From contig JAPSFS010000007.1 in NCBI GenBank assembly GCA_035063785.1, positions 124,001 through 188,000 on the forward strand: a stretch of 64,000 nt of DNA. Direction: 5' to 3'. The stretch's first letter is position 1. Each line of letters begins with the position of its first letter. The notes beneath the pieces are model-generated. The model had not been told where the DNA came from and ran no database searches. It saw only the letters and a program-made list of their open reading frames with translations. This stretch comes from Comamonas_C sp026954015. Lineage in GTDB: Bacteria; Pseudomonadota; Gammaproteobacteria; Burkholderiales; Burkholderiaceae_C. This document shows, one piece after another, positions 45,540 through 54,500 of this stretch. The position numbers were made by a program, and so were the translations under genes.

Positions 45540-46556
45540 ATGAAAGTTTTCTACGACAAAGACTGTGACCTGTCCCTCATCAAGGGCAAGACGGTGGCCA
45601 TCATCGGCTACGGCAGCCAGGGCCATGCGCACGCGCAGAACCTCAACGACAGCGGCGTCAAGGTCGTCGTCGGCCTGCGCAAGGGCGGCGCGAGCTGGTC
45701 CAAGGTGGAAAAGGCGGGGCTCAAGGTCGCCGAGGTGGCCGACGCGGTCAGGCAGGCCGACGTGGTCATGATCCTGCTGCCCGACGAGCACATCGCCAAG
45801 GTCTACCGCGACGAGGTCGAGCCCAACATCAAGCAGGGCGCCTCGCTGGTGTTCGCGCACGGCTTCAACGTGCACTATGGCCAGGTCGTGCCGCGCGCCG
45901 ACCTGGACGTGTGGATGGTTGCGCCCAAGGCGCCGGGCCACACCGTGCGCAGCACCTACACCCAGGGCGGCGGCGTGCCGCAGCTCATCGCGGTGCACCA
46001 GGATTCGTCGGGCAAGGCGCGTGACCTGGCGCTCTCCTACGCCATGGCCAATGGCGGCGGGCGCGCCGGCATCATCGAAACGAGCTTCCGCGAGGAAACC
46101 GAGACCGACCTGTTCGGCGAACAGGCGGTGCTGTGCGGCGGCACGGTGGAGCTCATCAAGGCCGGTTTCGAGACCCTGGTCGAGGCCGGCTACGCCCCCG
46201 AGATGGCCTATTTCGAGTGCCTGCACGAGCTCAAGCTGATCGTGGACCTGATCTATGAAGGCGGCATCGCCAACATGAACTACTCGATCAGCAACAACGC
46301 CGAGTACGGCGAGTACGTGACCGGCCCCGAGATCGTCACCGATGCCACGCGTGCCGCGATGCGCAAGGCGCTCAGGAACATCCAGACCGGCGAATACGCC
46401 AAGAACTTCATTCTGGAAAATCAGGCGGGTGCCCCGGTGCTGCAAAGCCGCCGACGCCTGAATGCCGAGAGCCAGATCGAGCAGGTGGGCGCCAAGCTCC
46501 GGTCCATGATGCCCTGGATCGCCAAGAACAAGCTCGTGGACCGCAGCCGCAACTGA
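45540..46556 (+). CDS. ilvC: Ketol-acid reductoisomerase (NADP+), class I
   Basis: 338 residues, the class I length. It isomerises and reduces acetolactate. The NADPH loop IIGYGSQGHAHAQNL, PKAPGHTVRSTYTQGGGVP, the metal-binding DLFGEQAVLCGG and FECLHELKLIVDLIYEGG are intact. CCGGAGCG before the ATG is the ribosome-binding site. It ends the ilvBHC operon, 50 bp after ilvH. Confidence 0.97.
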   Translation: MKVFYDKDCDLSLIKGKTVAIIGYGSQGHAHAQNLNDSGVKVVVGLRKGGASWSKVEKAGLKVAEVADAVRQADVVMILLPDEHIAKVYRDEVEPNIKQGASLVFAHGFNVHYGQVVPRADLDVWMVAPKAPGHTVRSTYTQGGGVPQLIAVHQDSSGKARDLALSYAMANGGGRAGIIETSFREETETDLFGEQAVLCGGTVELIKAGFETLVEAGYAPEMAYFECLHELKLIVDLIYEGGIANMNYSISNNAEYGEYVTGPEIVTDATRAAMRKALRNIQTGEYAKNFILENQAGAPVLQSRRRLNAESQIEQVGAKLRSMMPWIAKNKLVDRSRN

Positions 46557-46626
46557 CCGGCACCGGCATGATCCGCCCCCGGGCGGGTCGTGTCCAGGGG
46601 TTCAGGTCTGCGCGCGGGGTGCCGAT

Positions 46627-46917
46627 ATGGTGGGCATGCAAATCCAGACACCCGTGCACGAGCCTCGTTCGAAGGCGGCCCCGCCCGGCTGGGGCACGTT
46701 CTTTCGCATGCCGCTGTACCGGCGGGGTACGCCGGTGCGCCATGCTGGCAAGTCCGAGACCGTGGACTATGTGAAGCTCCAGCGCCAGGGCATCAGCATC
46801 TATCTTGTGGGCCGTGCCGAGCCCGTGCTCGCACGCGAGCTGGAACTGGCGCCGACGGTGTTTACGACAGTGCGGGTGCCGCAGCCCGAGTGCCTGGGCT
46901 ACGACGCCGGGTTCTGA
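46627..46917 (+). CDS. Small hypothetical protein between ilvC and psd
   Basis: 96 residues (or 93 from 46636). It fills the gap after ilvC and overlaps the 3' end of the convergent psd gene by 19 bp. No signal peptide or membrane helix; the segment GWGTFFRMPLYRRGTPVRHA and the end TVRVPQPECLGYDAGF look like ordinary globular sequence. I recognise no family. Codon use resembles its neighbours, but a spurious frame in high-GC DNA cannot be excluded. Confidence 0.45.
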   Translation: MVGMQIQTPVHEPRSKAAPPGWGTFFRMPLYRRGTPVRHAGKSETVDYVKLQRQGISIYLVGRAEPVLARELELAPTVFTTVRVPQPECLGYDAGF

Positions 46918-47768
46918 TCTGCCACCTGCGCGCTTGCCATCGCCTCGCCCAGGCGCACCGGGCGCTGAGCCCGCCAGTCGGCCTGCCAGCGGATCGCCCC
47001 CCGCGGCAGCAGCACGATCACGGTGGAGCCGAGCTGAAAGCGCCCCATTTCTGCGCCCTGGGCAAGCGCGATCGGCGTCTGCGCGTAGTCCCAGTGGCGT
47101 ATGCGTCCGGGGCGCGGCGGGTTGACCTGACCGTGCCAGACGGTCGCCATGCTGCCGACGATCGTTGCGCCCACCAGCACCAGCGCCATCGGACCGAATG
47201 CGGTGTCGAACAGGCACACCACCCGTTCGTTGCGCGCGAACAGCCCGGGCACGTGGCGCGCGGTGGTCGGGTTCACCGAAAACAGACTGCCGGGGACGTG
47301 CACCATGCGCAGCAGCCGTCCGGCGCAGGGCATGTGGATGCGGTGATAATCGCGCGGGCTCAGGTACAGCGTGGCGAAGCTGCCGCCCGTGAAGTGCGCC
47401 GCGAGCTGCGCGTCGCCGGCGAGCAGCGCGGTGGTGGTGTAGTGATGGCCCTTGGCCTGCAGCAGGGTGTCGCCGTCAATTGCCCCGAGCTGGCTCACCG
47501 CACCGTCCACCGGGCAGACGAGGCCGGCGGCGGCCATGGGGCGCGCGCCCGGGCGCAGCGCGCGGGTGAAGAAGTCGTTGAAGCTGGCGTACGCAGCGAT
47601 GTCAGGCTCGGCAGCCTCGGTCATGTCCACGCGGTAGCGCCGCACGAACCAACGGATCGTCGCGGTGCTCCAGCGGCCCGCGTGCACACCCGCCCACCAG
47701 CCGGCGGCGCGGGTCAGCGCCTGCTTGGGCGCGAGGTACTGCAGGAGGATGGCGAGACGGTCGGACAC
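46899..47768 (-). CDS. psd: Phosphatidylserine decarboxylase proenzyme
   Basis: 289 residues from a GTG start (SDRLAILLQYLAPKQALTR aligns with the E. coli start LSLQYILPKLWLTR). A membrane-associated pyruvoyl enzyme that makes phosphatidylethanolamine. The autocleavage motif LGST, the Asp in CPVDGAVSQLG and the His in SPRDYHRIHMP form the processing triad; QAKGHHYTTTALLAGD and FARNERVVCLFDT are conserved. No clear ribosome-binding site; a TTG 4 codons upstream is an alternative. Divergent from the IF-1 gene. Its product is the donor for EptA, encoded at the right end. Confidence 0.93.
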   Translation of the reverse strand: MSDRLAILLQYLAPKQALTRAAGWWAGVHAGRWSTATIRWFVRRYRVDMTEAAEPDIAAYASFNDFFTRALRPGARPMAAAGLVCPVDGAVSQLGAIDGDTLLQAKGHHYTTTALLAGDAQLAAHFTGGSFATLYLSPRDYHRIHMPCAGRLLRMVHVPGSLFSVNPTTARHVPGLFARNERVVCLFDTAFGPMALVLVGATIVGSMATVWHGQVNPPRPGRIRHWDYAQTPIALAQGAEMGRFQLGSTVIVLLPRGAIRWQADWRAQRPVRLGEAMASAQVADQNPAS

Positions 47769-47822
47769 GGCGCGGGGCAAAGTGCGCAAGTGTAGCGGCG
47801 CCGCGAAAATGCCGGCGCACAG

Positions 47823-47828
47823 TACAAT
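47823..47828 (+). promoter_or_regulatory. -10 element of the IF-1 gene
   Basis: TACAAT, 78 bp upstream of the IF-1 start. The -35 is weak. In the leader CAGTTG (47832) could pair with CAACTG (47883), bringing the start region close to the 5' end. Confidence 0.4.
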
Positions 47829-47905
47829 GCGCAGTTGATTTTTTGCTTGCGCGGCTGGGTGCGACGCGACGTGCTGGCAGCCCAACTGGAGAAAAGCAGA
47901 CCTTT

Positions 47906-48151
47906 ATGGCAAAGGAAGAACTCATAGAAATGCAGGGCAGCATCACCGAGGTGCTGCCCGATTCACGCTTTCGCGTGACGCTGGACAACGGCCACGAGCT
48001 GATCGCCTACACCGGCGGCAAGATGCGCAAGCACCACATCCGCATTCTTGCGGGGGACAAGGTGTCGCTGGAGATGTCGCCCTATGATCTGAGCAAGGGG
48101 CGCATCACGTTCCGCCACCTGGCGGGGCGTACGCCACCGACGCGCCGCTGA
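47906..48151 (+). CDS. infA: Translation initiation factor IF-1 (paralogue outside the ribosomal cluster)
   Basis: 81 residues: an OB-fold core (KEELIEMQGSITEVLPDSRF, GHELIAYTGGKMRKHHIRIL, SPYDLSKGRITFRH) plus a basic tail (LAGRTPPTRR) about ten residues longer than E. coli IF-1. It promotes initiation with IF-2 and IF-3 on the 30S subunit. It is not among ribosomal protein genes; betaproteobacteria commonly have a second infA in addition to the one there. Followed by tRNA-Pro. Confidence 0.93.
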   Translation: MAKEELIEMQGSITEVLPDSRFRVTLDNGHELIAYTGGKMRKHHIRILAGDKVSLEMSPYDLSKGRITFRHLAGRTPPTRR

Positions 48152-48184
48152 GCGGGGCGGTGCGGGCACGGGATTTCGGGTTTT

Positions 48185-48261
<77 letters not shown>

Positions 48262-48266
48262 TGTCC

Positions 48267-48298
48267 AGGGCCTGGCGTTGCCGCCAGAGCCCTTTTTT
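48267..48298 (+). terminator. Rho-independent terminator after tRNA-Pro
   Basis: AGGGC-CTGGCG pairs with CGCCAG-A-GCCCT around TTGC, followed by TTTTT. Confidence 0.85.
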
Positions 48299-48315
48299 CT
48301 TGCACTGACGAAACC

Positions 48316-49074
48316 ATGCACGACGCGGTGGATGCGGCGAGGCGGCGGTTCGACGCGATCGATGCGCTGCGCGGCGTGGCGCTCGTTTGGATGACGCTCT
48401 ACCACTTCGGGTACGACCTGAGCCACTTCGGGTACTGGGCGCAAAATTTCCGGACAGACCCGCTGTGGACGGTGCAGCGCACGCTGATCCTGGGCCTGTT
48501 CCTGCTGTGCGCGGGCCTGGGGCAGGCGGTGGCGGGCGCGCGCCATGTCGGCTGGGCGCGCTGGGGGCGGCGCTGGGCGCAGATCGCGGTGTGCGCGCTG
48601 CTCGTCACGGCCGGGTCGGCGTGGATGTTTCCGCGCAGCTACATCTATTTTGGCGTGCTGCACGGGATCGCGCTCATGTGGATCGTCGCGCGGCTCACGC
48701 TGGGCTGGGGGCGCTGGCTCTGGCTGGCGGGGCTGCTGGCGCTGGTGTCGCCCTGGGTGGCGGGTGCGCTGCTGACGGGCGAATTCGCGTCGTGGGCCGC
48801 GCTCTTCAACGGGCGGGCGCTGAACTGGCTGGGCTGGGTCACGCGCAAGCCGTTTACCGAAGACTACGTGCCGCTGTTTCCGTGGCTGGGCGTGTTCTGG
48901 TGGGGCGTGGCGGGCGGGCAGTGGCTGCTCGCGCACCGCGGGCCGTGGCTGGCGCGGCCGCTGACTGGCGTGGGCGCGGCGCTTGCGCTGCTCGGACGCC
49001 ACAGCCTGCCGTACTACATGCTGCACCAGCCGCTGCTCATCGGCGTGCTGCTGCTCGCGGGTGCGCGCGCATGA
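48316..49074 (+). CDS. DUF1624 / heparan-alpha-glucosaminide acetyltransferase-like membrane protein
   Basis: 252 residues, seven or so membrane helices. RRRFDAIDALRGVALVWMTL and YHFGYDLSHFGYW are the family start (conserved Asp, Arg and His), and GRHSLPYYMLHQPLLIG is the conserved last helix. The family resembles membrane acyltransferases, possibly acting on cell-envelope sugars; the substrate is unknown. The stop codon overlaps the terminator of the convergent PPIase gene. Confidence 0.87.
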   Translation: MHDAVDAARRRFDAIDALRGVALVWMTLYHFGYDLSHFGYWAQNFRTDPLWTVQRTLILGLFLLCAGLGQAVAGARHVGWARWGRRWAQIAVCALLVTAGSAWMFPRSYIYFGVLHGIALMWIVARLTLGWGRWLWLAGLLALVSPWVAGALLTGEFASWAALFNGRALNWLGWVTRKPFTEDYVPLFPWLGVFWWGVAGGQWLLAHRGPWLARPLTGVGAALALLGRHSLPYYMLHQPLLIGVLLLAGARA

Positions 49075-49097
49075 AAAACGCGGCCCGGGACCGCGTT
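49074..49097 (-). terminator. Rho-independent terminator after the PPIase gene
   Basis: On the minus strand AACGCGG and CCGCGTT enclose TCCCGGG and are followed by TTTT. It starts within the stop codon of the convergent DUF1624 gene. Confidence 0.8.
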
Positions 49098-49119
49098 ATG
49101 GGGGAGCGCCCAGGCGGCC

Positions 49120-49902
49120 TTATTCCACTTTTGCCTTGGCGCGCAAGTCCTGCTGGAACTGCATCAGCTTCTGCTGTTCGAGCTGCTGGCGGATCTGGTC
49201 CTTGACGTCGGCCAGCTTGGGCAGCTGTGCGTCACGCACGTCATCCAGGCGGATGATATGCCAGCCGAACTGGCTCTTGACCGGGGTTTGCGTGATCTTG
49301 CCCTTTTCGAGCTTGATCATCGCCTCGGTGAATTCGGGCACGTAGCTGCTCGGGTTGGCCCAGCCGAGGTCGCCACCTTTGGCGCCGGAGCCCGGGTCCT
49401 TGGACTGCTTCTTGGCGATGTCCTCGAACTTCGCACCCTTGCCGAGCTGCGCGATGATGGCCTTGGCGTCGGCCTCCTTTTCCACGAGGATGTGGCTGGC
49501 CTTGTATTCCTTGCCCGCATTGGCCGCGGCGAATTTGTCGTATTCGGCCTGGATGTCGGCGTCGGTGACGGGGTTCTTCTTCTGGTAGTCGGCGAAGAGC
49601 TCGCGGATCAGCAACGTCTGGCGGGCGAGCTCCATCTGCTCCTTGAAGTCGGCGCTGTTTTGCAGACCGCGGTTCTGCGCCTCCTGCAGGAAGACTTCGC
49701 GCGCGATCACTTCTTCCTTGATCTGCGACTGCAGCTCGGGAGTCATCGGGCGGCCGCTGCGCTCAAGCTGGTGTTGCAGCAGCTCGACGCGCTCCTTGGG
49801 CACGGGTTTGCCGTTGACGATGGCGAGGTTTTGGGCGGCAACCGGCAGGGCGAGGGCGCCCAGCACCGCGGCGGCCGAGAGGCCGGTCAGGATTTTGTGC
49901 AT
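49120..49902 (-). CDS. Periplasmic peptidyl-prolyl isomerase, PpiC/parvulin type
   Basis: 260 residues. A signal peptide (1-23, GALALPVAA-Q) sends it to the periplasm. A SurA-like N-terminal chaperone region (NGKPVPKERVELLQHQLE) is followed by one parvulin domain (about 133-225: KASHILVEKEADAKAIIAQL, DPGSGAKGGDLGWAN, PVKSQFGWHIIRLDD). A Gln/Lys-rich tail ends the protein. It likely helps fold outer-membrane or secreted proteins. It is the last gene of the selO-msrB-yciB-bolA group, 64 bp after bolA. Confidence 0.93.
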   Translation of the reverse strand: MHKILTGLSAAAVLGALALPVAAQNLAIVNGKPVPKERVELLQHQLERSGRPMTPELQSQIKEEVIAREVFLQEAQNRGLQNSADFKEQMELARQTLLIRELFADYQKKNPVTDADIQAEYDKFAAANAGKEYKASHILVEKEADAKAIIAQLGKGAKFEDIAKKQSKDPGSGAKGGDLGWANPSSYVPEFTEAMIKLEKGKITQTPVKSQFGWHIIRLDDVRDAQLPKLADVKDQIRQQLEQQKLMQFQQDLRAKAKVE

Positions 49903-49966
49903 GGAAGAGACACGAGGGAGGGTGGGATGGACGGGCGGCGACGCCCAGCCGGGAAATCGAACCGAT

Positions 49967-50260
49967 TCAGAGAATGTCAATCGCAATCGCGTGCGCGCCG
50001 TGGTCGATGAAGGTGCGTAGCGCATCATACACAAGGCGGTGTTGCGCAACGCGGCGCAGGCCGTCGAACCCTGGCGCGGCGATGCGCACGCGAAAGTGCG
50101 TGCCGAAGCCGGTGCCGTTGGCGCCCGCGTGGCCTTCGTGCTGCCAGCTTTCGTCAAGCACCTCGAGTTGCGTGGGCGCGAACACCGCGCGCAGGTGCGC
50201 GTCCATCGCCTCGGCGGTGACGGTGTTGCCGGTGCCCGGGGGCGTGGCTGTGGTGCTCAT
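49967..50260 (-). CDS. BolA family protein
   Basis: 97 residues. The BolA fold is recognisable: MDAHLRAVFAPTQLEVLDES, FRVRIAAPGFDGLRRVAQHR and LVYDALRTFIDHGAHAIAID. The conserved His in AQHRLVY is the cluster-ligand candidate. BolA proteins work with monothiol glutaredoxins in iron-sulfur traffic. It overlaps yciB by 4 bp. Confidence 0.92.
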   Translation of the reverse strand: MSTTATPPGTGNTVTAEAMDAHLRAVFAPTQLEVLDESWQHEGHAGANGTGFGTHFRVRIAAPGFDGLRRVAQHRLVYDALRTFIDHGAHAIAIDIL

Positions 50261-50826
50261 TCGGGTGCCTCCGGGGCAGCTGCCGGAGCTGCAGGCTCGG
50301 GGTCGTCTGGTGTATGGCGCGTGATGTAGATACCTTGGCCGATGATGAAGGCGAGGGGGAACACGTAGCCCCACAGCTTGAAGTTGGCCCAGGCGTCGGT
50401 GGAGAAGAAGGCTGCGACGTAGCCGTTGAGCGCGGCCATGAACAGGCAGTAGACGATCCAGGCTGCGCTCAGACGTTGCCAGACGAAGTCGGGCAGCGTG
50501 ATCTGGCTGCCTAACATGATCTTCAAGAAGTTCTTGTGGTAGACCCACAGCGCCACACCCAGCGCCACGGCTATGGCGGCGTAGAGCACGGTGGGTTTCC
50601 ATTTGATGAAGCGCTCGTCCTGCAGCGCGAGGGTGAGCGTGCCGAAGATCAGGATCAGCGCCAGCGTGGCCTTGTGCATGGTGCTGAGCTTCTTGTCCAT
50701 CCAGTAGACGACGGCCATCTGCACCGTTGTGGCGGCCATGAGCACTGCCGTGCCGACGTAAATGCCGTGCCATTTATAGGCGGCGAAGAACAGCAGAATG
50801 GGCAGGAAGTCGAGCAGCAGCTTCAT
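50257..50826 (-). CDS. yciB: Inner membrane-spanning protein YciB (septation protein A)
   Basis: 189 residues with five membrane helices. KLLLDFLPILLFFAAYKWHG, KPTVLYAAIAVALG and YHKNFLKIMLGSQITLPDFVW are typical, as is FSTDAWANFKLWGYVFPLAF. It is linked to cell division and envelope maintenance. The last 22 residues are an Ala/Pro/Glu-rich tail. Overlaps both msrB and bolA by 4 bp. Confidence 0.93.
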   Translation of the reverse strand: MKLLLDFLPILLFFAAYKWHGIYVGTAVLMAATTVQMAVVYWMDKKLSTMHKATLALILIFGTLTLALQDERFIKWKPTVLYAAIAVALGVALWVYHKNFLKIMLGSQITLPDFVWQRLSAAWIVYCLFMAALNGYVAAFFSTDAWANFKLWGYVFPLAFIIGQGIYITRHTPDDPEPAAPAAAPEAPE

Positions 50827-51236
50827 GGGGTGGGGGGTTCGAAGTCGAGCGACGCGGAATTCATGCAGTAGCGCAGGCCCGTGGGCGCGGGGCCGTCGTT
50901 GAACACGTGGCCCAGATGCGCCCCGCATTGTGCACACACCGTCTCGGTGCGCACCATGCCGTGGCTGCGGTCCACGTTTTCGCGGATTGCGCCGGCAATG
51001 GCCTCGGAGAAGCTCGGCCAGCCGCAACCGGCGTCGAATTTGGTGCCGGATTCGAACAGCTTGGCGCCGCAGCAGATGCAGTGGTAGCTGCCGTCCGCCC
51101 AGTGGCGTTCGTACTTGCCGGAAAACGGCCGTTCGGTGGCGGCGTGGCGCGTGACCTGGTAGGCGCCGGGCTCGGCCTCCTTGGCAGCGAGCAGCGCGCG
51201 CCACTCGTCTTCGGTCTTGGTGATGGGAAAGATCAT
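50823..51236 (-). CDS. msrB: Peptide-methionine (R)-S-oxide reductase
   Basis: 137 residues. Reduces methionine-R-sulfoxide. The catalytic Cys124 is in RYCMNSASL, the likely resolving Cys71 in GCGWPSF, and zinc is bound by Cys53, Cys56, Cys101 and Cys104. No signal peptide, so cytosolic. It overlaps selO by 4 bp, which joins two redox-linked enzymes in one transcript. Confidence 0.95.
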   Translation of the reverse strand: MIFPITKTEDEWRALLAAKEAEPGAYQVTRHAATERPFSGKYERHWADGSYHCICCGAKLFESGTKFDAGCGWPSFSEAIAGAIRENVDRSHGMVRTETVCAQCGAHLGHVFNDGPAPTGLRYCMNSASLDFEPPTP

Positions 51237-52711
51237 GAGGAACAGCTCAGGGTCAGGGAAGACGCCCAGTCCGGTGGAAACCCGGCCCAGGCGTCGTGGT
51301 CGGGGTGCTCGTCGAACGGACGCGCGAGCACCGCGTGCAAGGATTGGAGTGTGCCGAAGTCGCCAAGTTTCGCATCGCGGATCGCGTGCTCGGCCAGGTA
51401 GTTGCGCAGCACGTACTTTGGGTTGGACTTGAGCATCAAATCGGGGTTTTGCGCTTTACCAGAGCGCGCCAGCAGCTCCTGAAACGAGAGTTTCCAGGCG
51501 TCCCACGCGGCGCGGTCGAGGAAGAGGTCGCGCACAGGGGTGAAGTTGCCCTGCGCCACGGCGTGGGACAGGCGCCGCCAGAAGATGGGGTAGTCCACGT
51601 GGGCGCCGTCGAGCAGGCGCAGCAGCGCGTCGATATGCGCCTCGTCACCCTCGCACGTTCCGTCCAGGCCGAGCTTGGCGCGCATGCAGGCGAGGTAGCT
51701 CGCGCGAAACACCGCAGGGTAGCTCGCGATTGCGGCCTGCGCGGCGGGCACGTCCTCGATCAGCGGCAGCAGCGCGCGCGCCAGGCATGCGACGTTCCAG
51801 TGCCCGACGTCGGGCTGCTGGTCGTAGGCGTAGCGGCCGAACTGGTCGCTGTGGTTGCAGATGTGGTGCACGTCGAACGCATCCATGAACTGGAACGGCC
51901 CGTAGTCGAGCGTGAGCCCGAGGATGCTCATGTTGTCGGTGTTCATCACGCCGTGCATGAAGCCTGCAGCCTGCCACTGGGCGATGAGGCGCGCGGTGCG
52001 CTCGCTCACCGTCTGCAGCAGCGCGGCGTAGGGGTGGGGCTGCACGAGGCATTCGGGGTAGTGGCGCTTGATCACGTGGTTGGCGAGCTGGCGCAGCGCT
52101 TCGGTCTGCCTGCGCCAGGCGAAGAACTCGAAGTGCCCGAAGCGGATGAAGCTGGGCGCCACGCGCGTGACGACGGCGGCGGTCTCCACCGTTTCGCGCC
52201 GCACGGGCGCGGGCGAACCGGTGATGCACAGCGCCCGTGTCGTCGGGATGCCCAGGCCGTGCAACGCGCCGCTGGCCAGGTATTCGCGGATCGACGAGCG
52301 CAGCACGGCGCGGCCGTCGGCGCCGCGCGAGTACGGCGTGCGCCCGCTGCCCTTGAGCTGTAGTTGCTGGCCCGCGGCGGTCTCGCCCAGCAGCAGCGCC
52401 CGCCCGTCGCCGAGCTGCCCGGCCCAGACGCCAAACTGGTGACCGCCGTACACCATGGCGATCGGGTCGCTGCCGGGCAGCAGCGCATTGCCGCTGAACG
52501 CAGCGAGCGCCTGCGCGCCGTCCATCCAGTGCGTGGGCAGCCCGAGCAGCGCTGCGACCTGGCCGTCTCGCGCAACCCAGTAGGGATCGGGAAGGGGCGT
52601 GGGCGCGACGCGGGTATAGAACGCTTCGCCCAGAGCGGCCAAGCCCGGCCGCCAGCGCAGCGGCGCGTCGGTGCCCGCGGGGCGGGGAGGGGCAGCGCTG
52701 GCGTGGTTCAT
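51233..52711 (-). CDS. selO: Protein adenylyltransferase SelO (YdiU)
   Basis: 492 residues. A pseudokinase-fold enzyme that transfers AMP to proteins and is linked to redox stress. MVYGGHQFGVWAGQLGDGRA, LKGSGRTPYSRGADGRAVLR and MNTDNMSILGLTLDYGPF hold the nucleotide and metal sites. The protein ends in CSS, the bacterial form of the C-terminal Sec-Ser-Ser of eukaryotic SELENOO. Start ATG at 52711. It is first in the selO-msrB-yciB-bolA-PPIase group. Confidence 0.95.
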   Translation of the reverse strand: MNHASAAPPRPAGTDAPLRWRPGLAALGEAFYTRVAPTPLPDPYWVARDGQVAALLGLPTHWMDGAQALAAFSGNALLPGSDPIAMVYGGHQFGVWAGQLGDGRALLLGETAAGQQLQLKGSGRTPYSRGADGRAVLRSSIREYLASGALHGLGIPTTRALCITGSPAPVRRETVETAAVVTRVAPSFIRFGHFEFFAWRRQTEALRQLANHVIKRHYPECLVQPHPYAALLQTVSERTARLIAQWQAAGFMHGVMNTDNMSILGLTLDYGPFQFMDAFDVHHICNHSDQFGRYAYDQQPDVGHWNVACLARALLPLIEDVPAAQAAIASYPAVFRASYLACMRAKLGLDGTCEGDEAHIDALLRLLDGAHVDYPIFWRRLSHAVAQGNFTPVRDLFLDRAAWDAWKLSFQELLARSGKAQNPDLMLKSNPKYVLRNYLAEHAIRDAKLGDFGTLQSLHAVLARPFDEHPDHDAWAGFPPDWASSLTLSCSS

Positions 52712-52811
52712 TCGGGGATTGTCCGTCAGCGTGCGCTGGGCCGCTCGTGCGCAGGCCGCTGGCGCTACCATTGCCGCGTTCGTGTTCACCAACTAAAGAC
52801 AAGGAGCAACC

Positions 52812-54452
52812 ATGCTGGGCCAGATGCAGAGCCAACCCCTGCTGATTTCCATGCTGATCGCGTTTGCCGAACGTCACCATGGCGACGGCGAGATCGTCTC
52901 GCGGCGGGTCGAGGGCGACATCCACCGCTACACCTACCGGGAACTCGCGCGGCGTTCCAGACAACTCGCCAACACGCTGGAGGCCAGCGGCACGCAGCAG
53001 GGCGACCGCATCGCCTCCATCGCGTGGAACGGCTACCGGCACATGGAGCTGTACTTCGGGGTGGCGGGCTCGGGGCGTGTGATGCACACGCTCAACCCGC
53101 GCCTGCACCCGGCGCAGCTCATCTGGATCGTGAACCATGCCGAGGACAAGGTGGTGTGTTTTGACGCGACCTTCCTGCCGCTGGTGCAGGCGGTGCATGC
53201 CAAGTGCCCGACGGTCCAGACCTGGGTGCTGCTGTGCGATGCGGACAAGCTGCCGGCCGACACGGGCATTCCCGGCCTGGTGAGCTACGAGGCCTGGATC
53301 GAGGGCGCCTCCGATCAATATGCCTGGCCGCAGTTCGATGAAAACACAGCCGCGGGCCTGTGCTACACCAGCGGCACCACGGGCGACCCCAAGGGCGCGC
53401 TGTACAGCCACCGATCCACCGTGCTGCACACCTACGGCGGCGCGCTGCCCGACGCACTCAACCTGTCGGCGCGCGACTCGATGATGCCGGTGGTGCCGAT
53501 GTTCCACGTCAATGCCTGGGGCCTGCCCTACGTGGCGGCGCTCACGGGCTGCAAGGTGGTGTTCCCCGGCCCGGCGATGGACGGCAAGTCCATCTACGAG
53601 CTGATGGAGGCGGAGGAAGTCACGATGGCCGCGGGCGTGCCCACGATCTGGCAGATGCTGCTGGGGCACCTGCAGGCGGGCGGACACAAGTTCTCCACGC
53701 TCAAGCGCACGGTCATCGGCGGCTCAGCCTGCCCGCCCGCGATGATCGACACCTTCCGCGAGACCTATGGGGTGGACGTGCTGCACGCCTGGGGCATGAC
53801 CGAGACCAGCCCGCTGGGGACGGTGTGCACGCTCAAGAACAAGCAGCTCAAGCTGCCGGCCGCGGAGCAATTGCACATTCGCACCAAGCAGGGGCGCGCG
53901 ATCTTCGGCGTGGACATGAAGATCGTGGGCGACGACGGCAAGGACCAGCCTTGGGACGGCAAGACCTACGGCGACCTGCTGGTGCGCGGCCCGTGGATCA
54001 TGGACCACTACTTCAAGGTGGAAGCCAGCCCGCTCGTCAAGGACGCGCAGGGCCGGGGGTGGTTCCCCACCGGGGACGTGGCGACGATCGATGCCGACGG
54101 CTTCATGCAGATCACCGACCGCAGCAAGGACGTGATCAAGTCGGGCGGCGAGTGGATCAGCTCCATCGACATCGAGAACATCGCGATGGCGCACCCGGCC
54201 GTGGCCATGGCCGCGTGCGTGGGCATGCCGCACCCCAAATGGGACGAGCGCCCCATCATCGCCGTGGTGAAGAAGCCCGGCGCCGAGGTCACGCGCGAGG
54301 AGCTGCTCAAGTTCTACGAGGGCAAACTCGCCAAGTGGCAGATCCCGGACGACGTGGTCTTCGTCGAGGCCATTCCGCTGGGCGCCACGGGCAAGATGCA
54401 AAAGAGCAAGCTGCGCGAACAGCTCAAGGGCTACAAGCTGCCGGGTCTATGA
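52812..54452 (+). CDS. Medium/long-chain acyl-CoA ligase (AMP-forming)
   Basis: 546 residues. The ANL superfamily motifs are present: CYTSGTTGDPKGALYSHRST (P-loop), VVPMFHVNAWGLPY, HAWGMTETSPLG, GWFPTGDVATIDADGF and the hinge DRSKDVIKSGGEWIS, with the catalytic Lys in GATGKMQK. The first 40 residues (QPLLISMLIAFAERHHGDGE) resemble the AlkK / DmdB-type ligases acting on medium-chain or methylthiopropionate substrates. AAGGAG precedes the start. It lies before two beta-oxidation genes. Confidence 0.92.
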   Translation: MLGQMQSQPLLISMLIAFAERHHGDGEIVSRRVEGDIHRYTYRELARRSRQLANTLEASGTQQGDRIASIAWNGYRHMELYFGVAGSGRVMHTLNPRLHPAQLIWIVNHAEDKVVCFDATFLPLVQAVHAKCPTVQTWVLLCDADKLPADTGIPGLVSYEAWIEGASDQYAWPQFDENTAAGLCYTSGTTGDPKGALYSHRSTVLHTYGGALPDALNLSARDSMMPVVPMFHVNAWGLPYVAALTGCKVVFPGPAMDGKSIYELMEAEEVTMAAGVPTIWQMLLGHLQAGGHKFSTLKRTVIGGSACPPAMIDTFRETYGVDVLHAWGMTETSPLGTVCTLKNKQLKLPAAEQLHIRTKQGRAIFGVDMKIVGDDGKDQPWDGKTYGDLLVRGPWIMDHYFKVEASPLVKDAQGRGWFPTGDVATIDADGFMQITDRSKDVIKSGGEWISSIDIENIAMAHPAVAMAACVGMPHPKWDERPIIAVVKKPGAEVTREELLKFYEGKLAKWQIPDDVVFVEAIPLGATGKMQKSKLREQLKGYKLPGL

Positions 54453-54500
54453 GCAGGATGGGGGCTGGCGGAATTTACGATGGGCATGGCCTGAATACCT

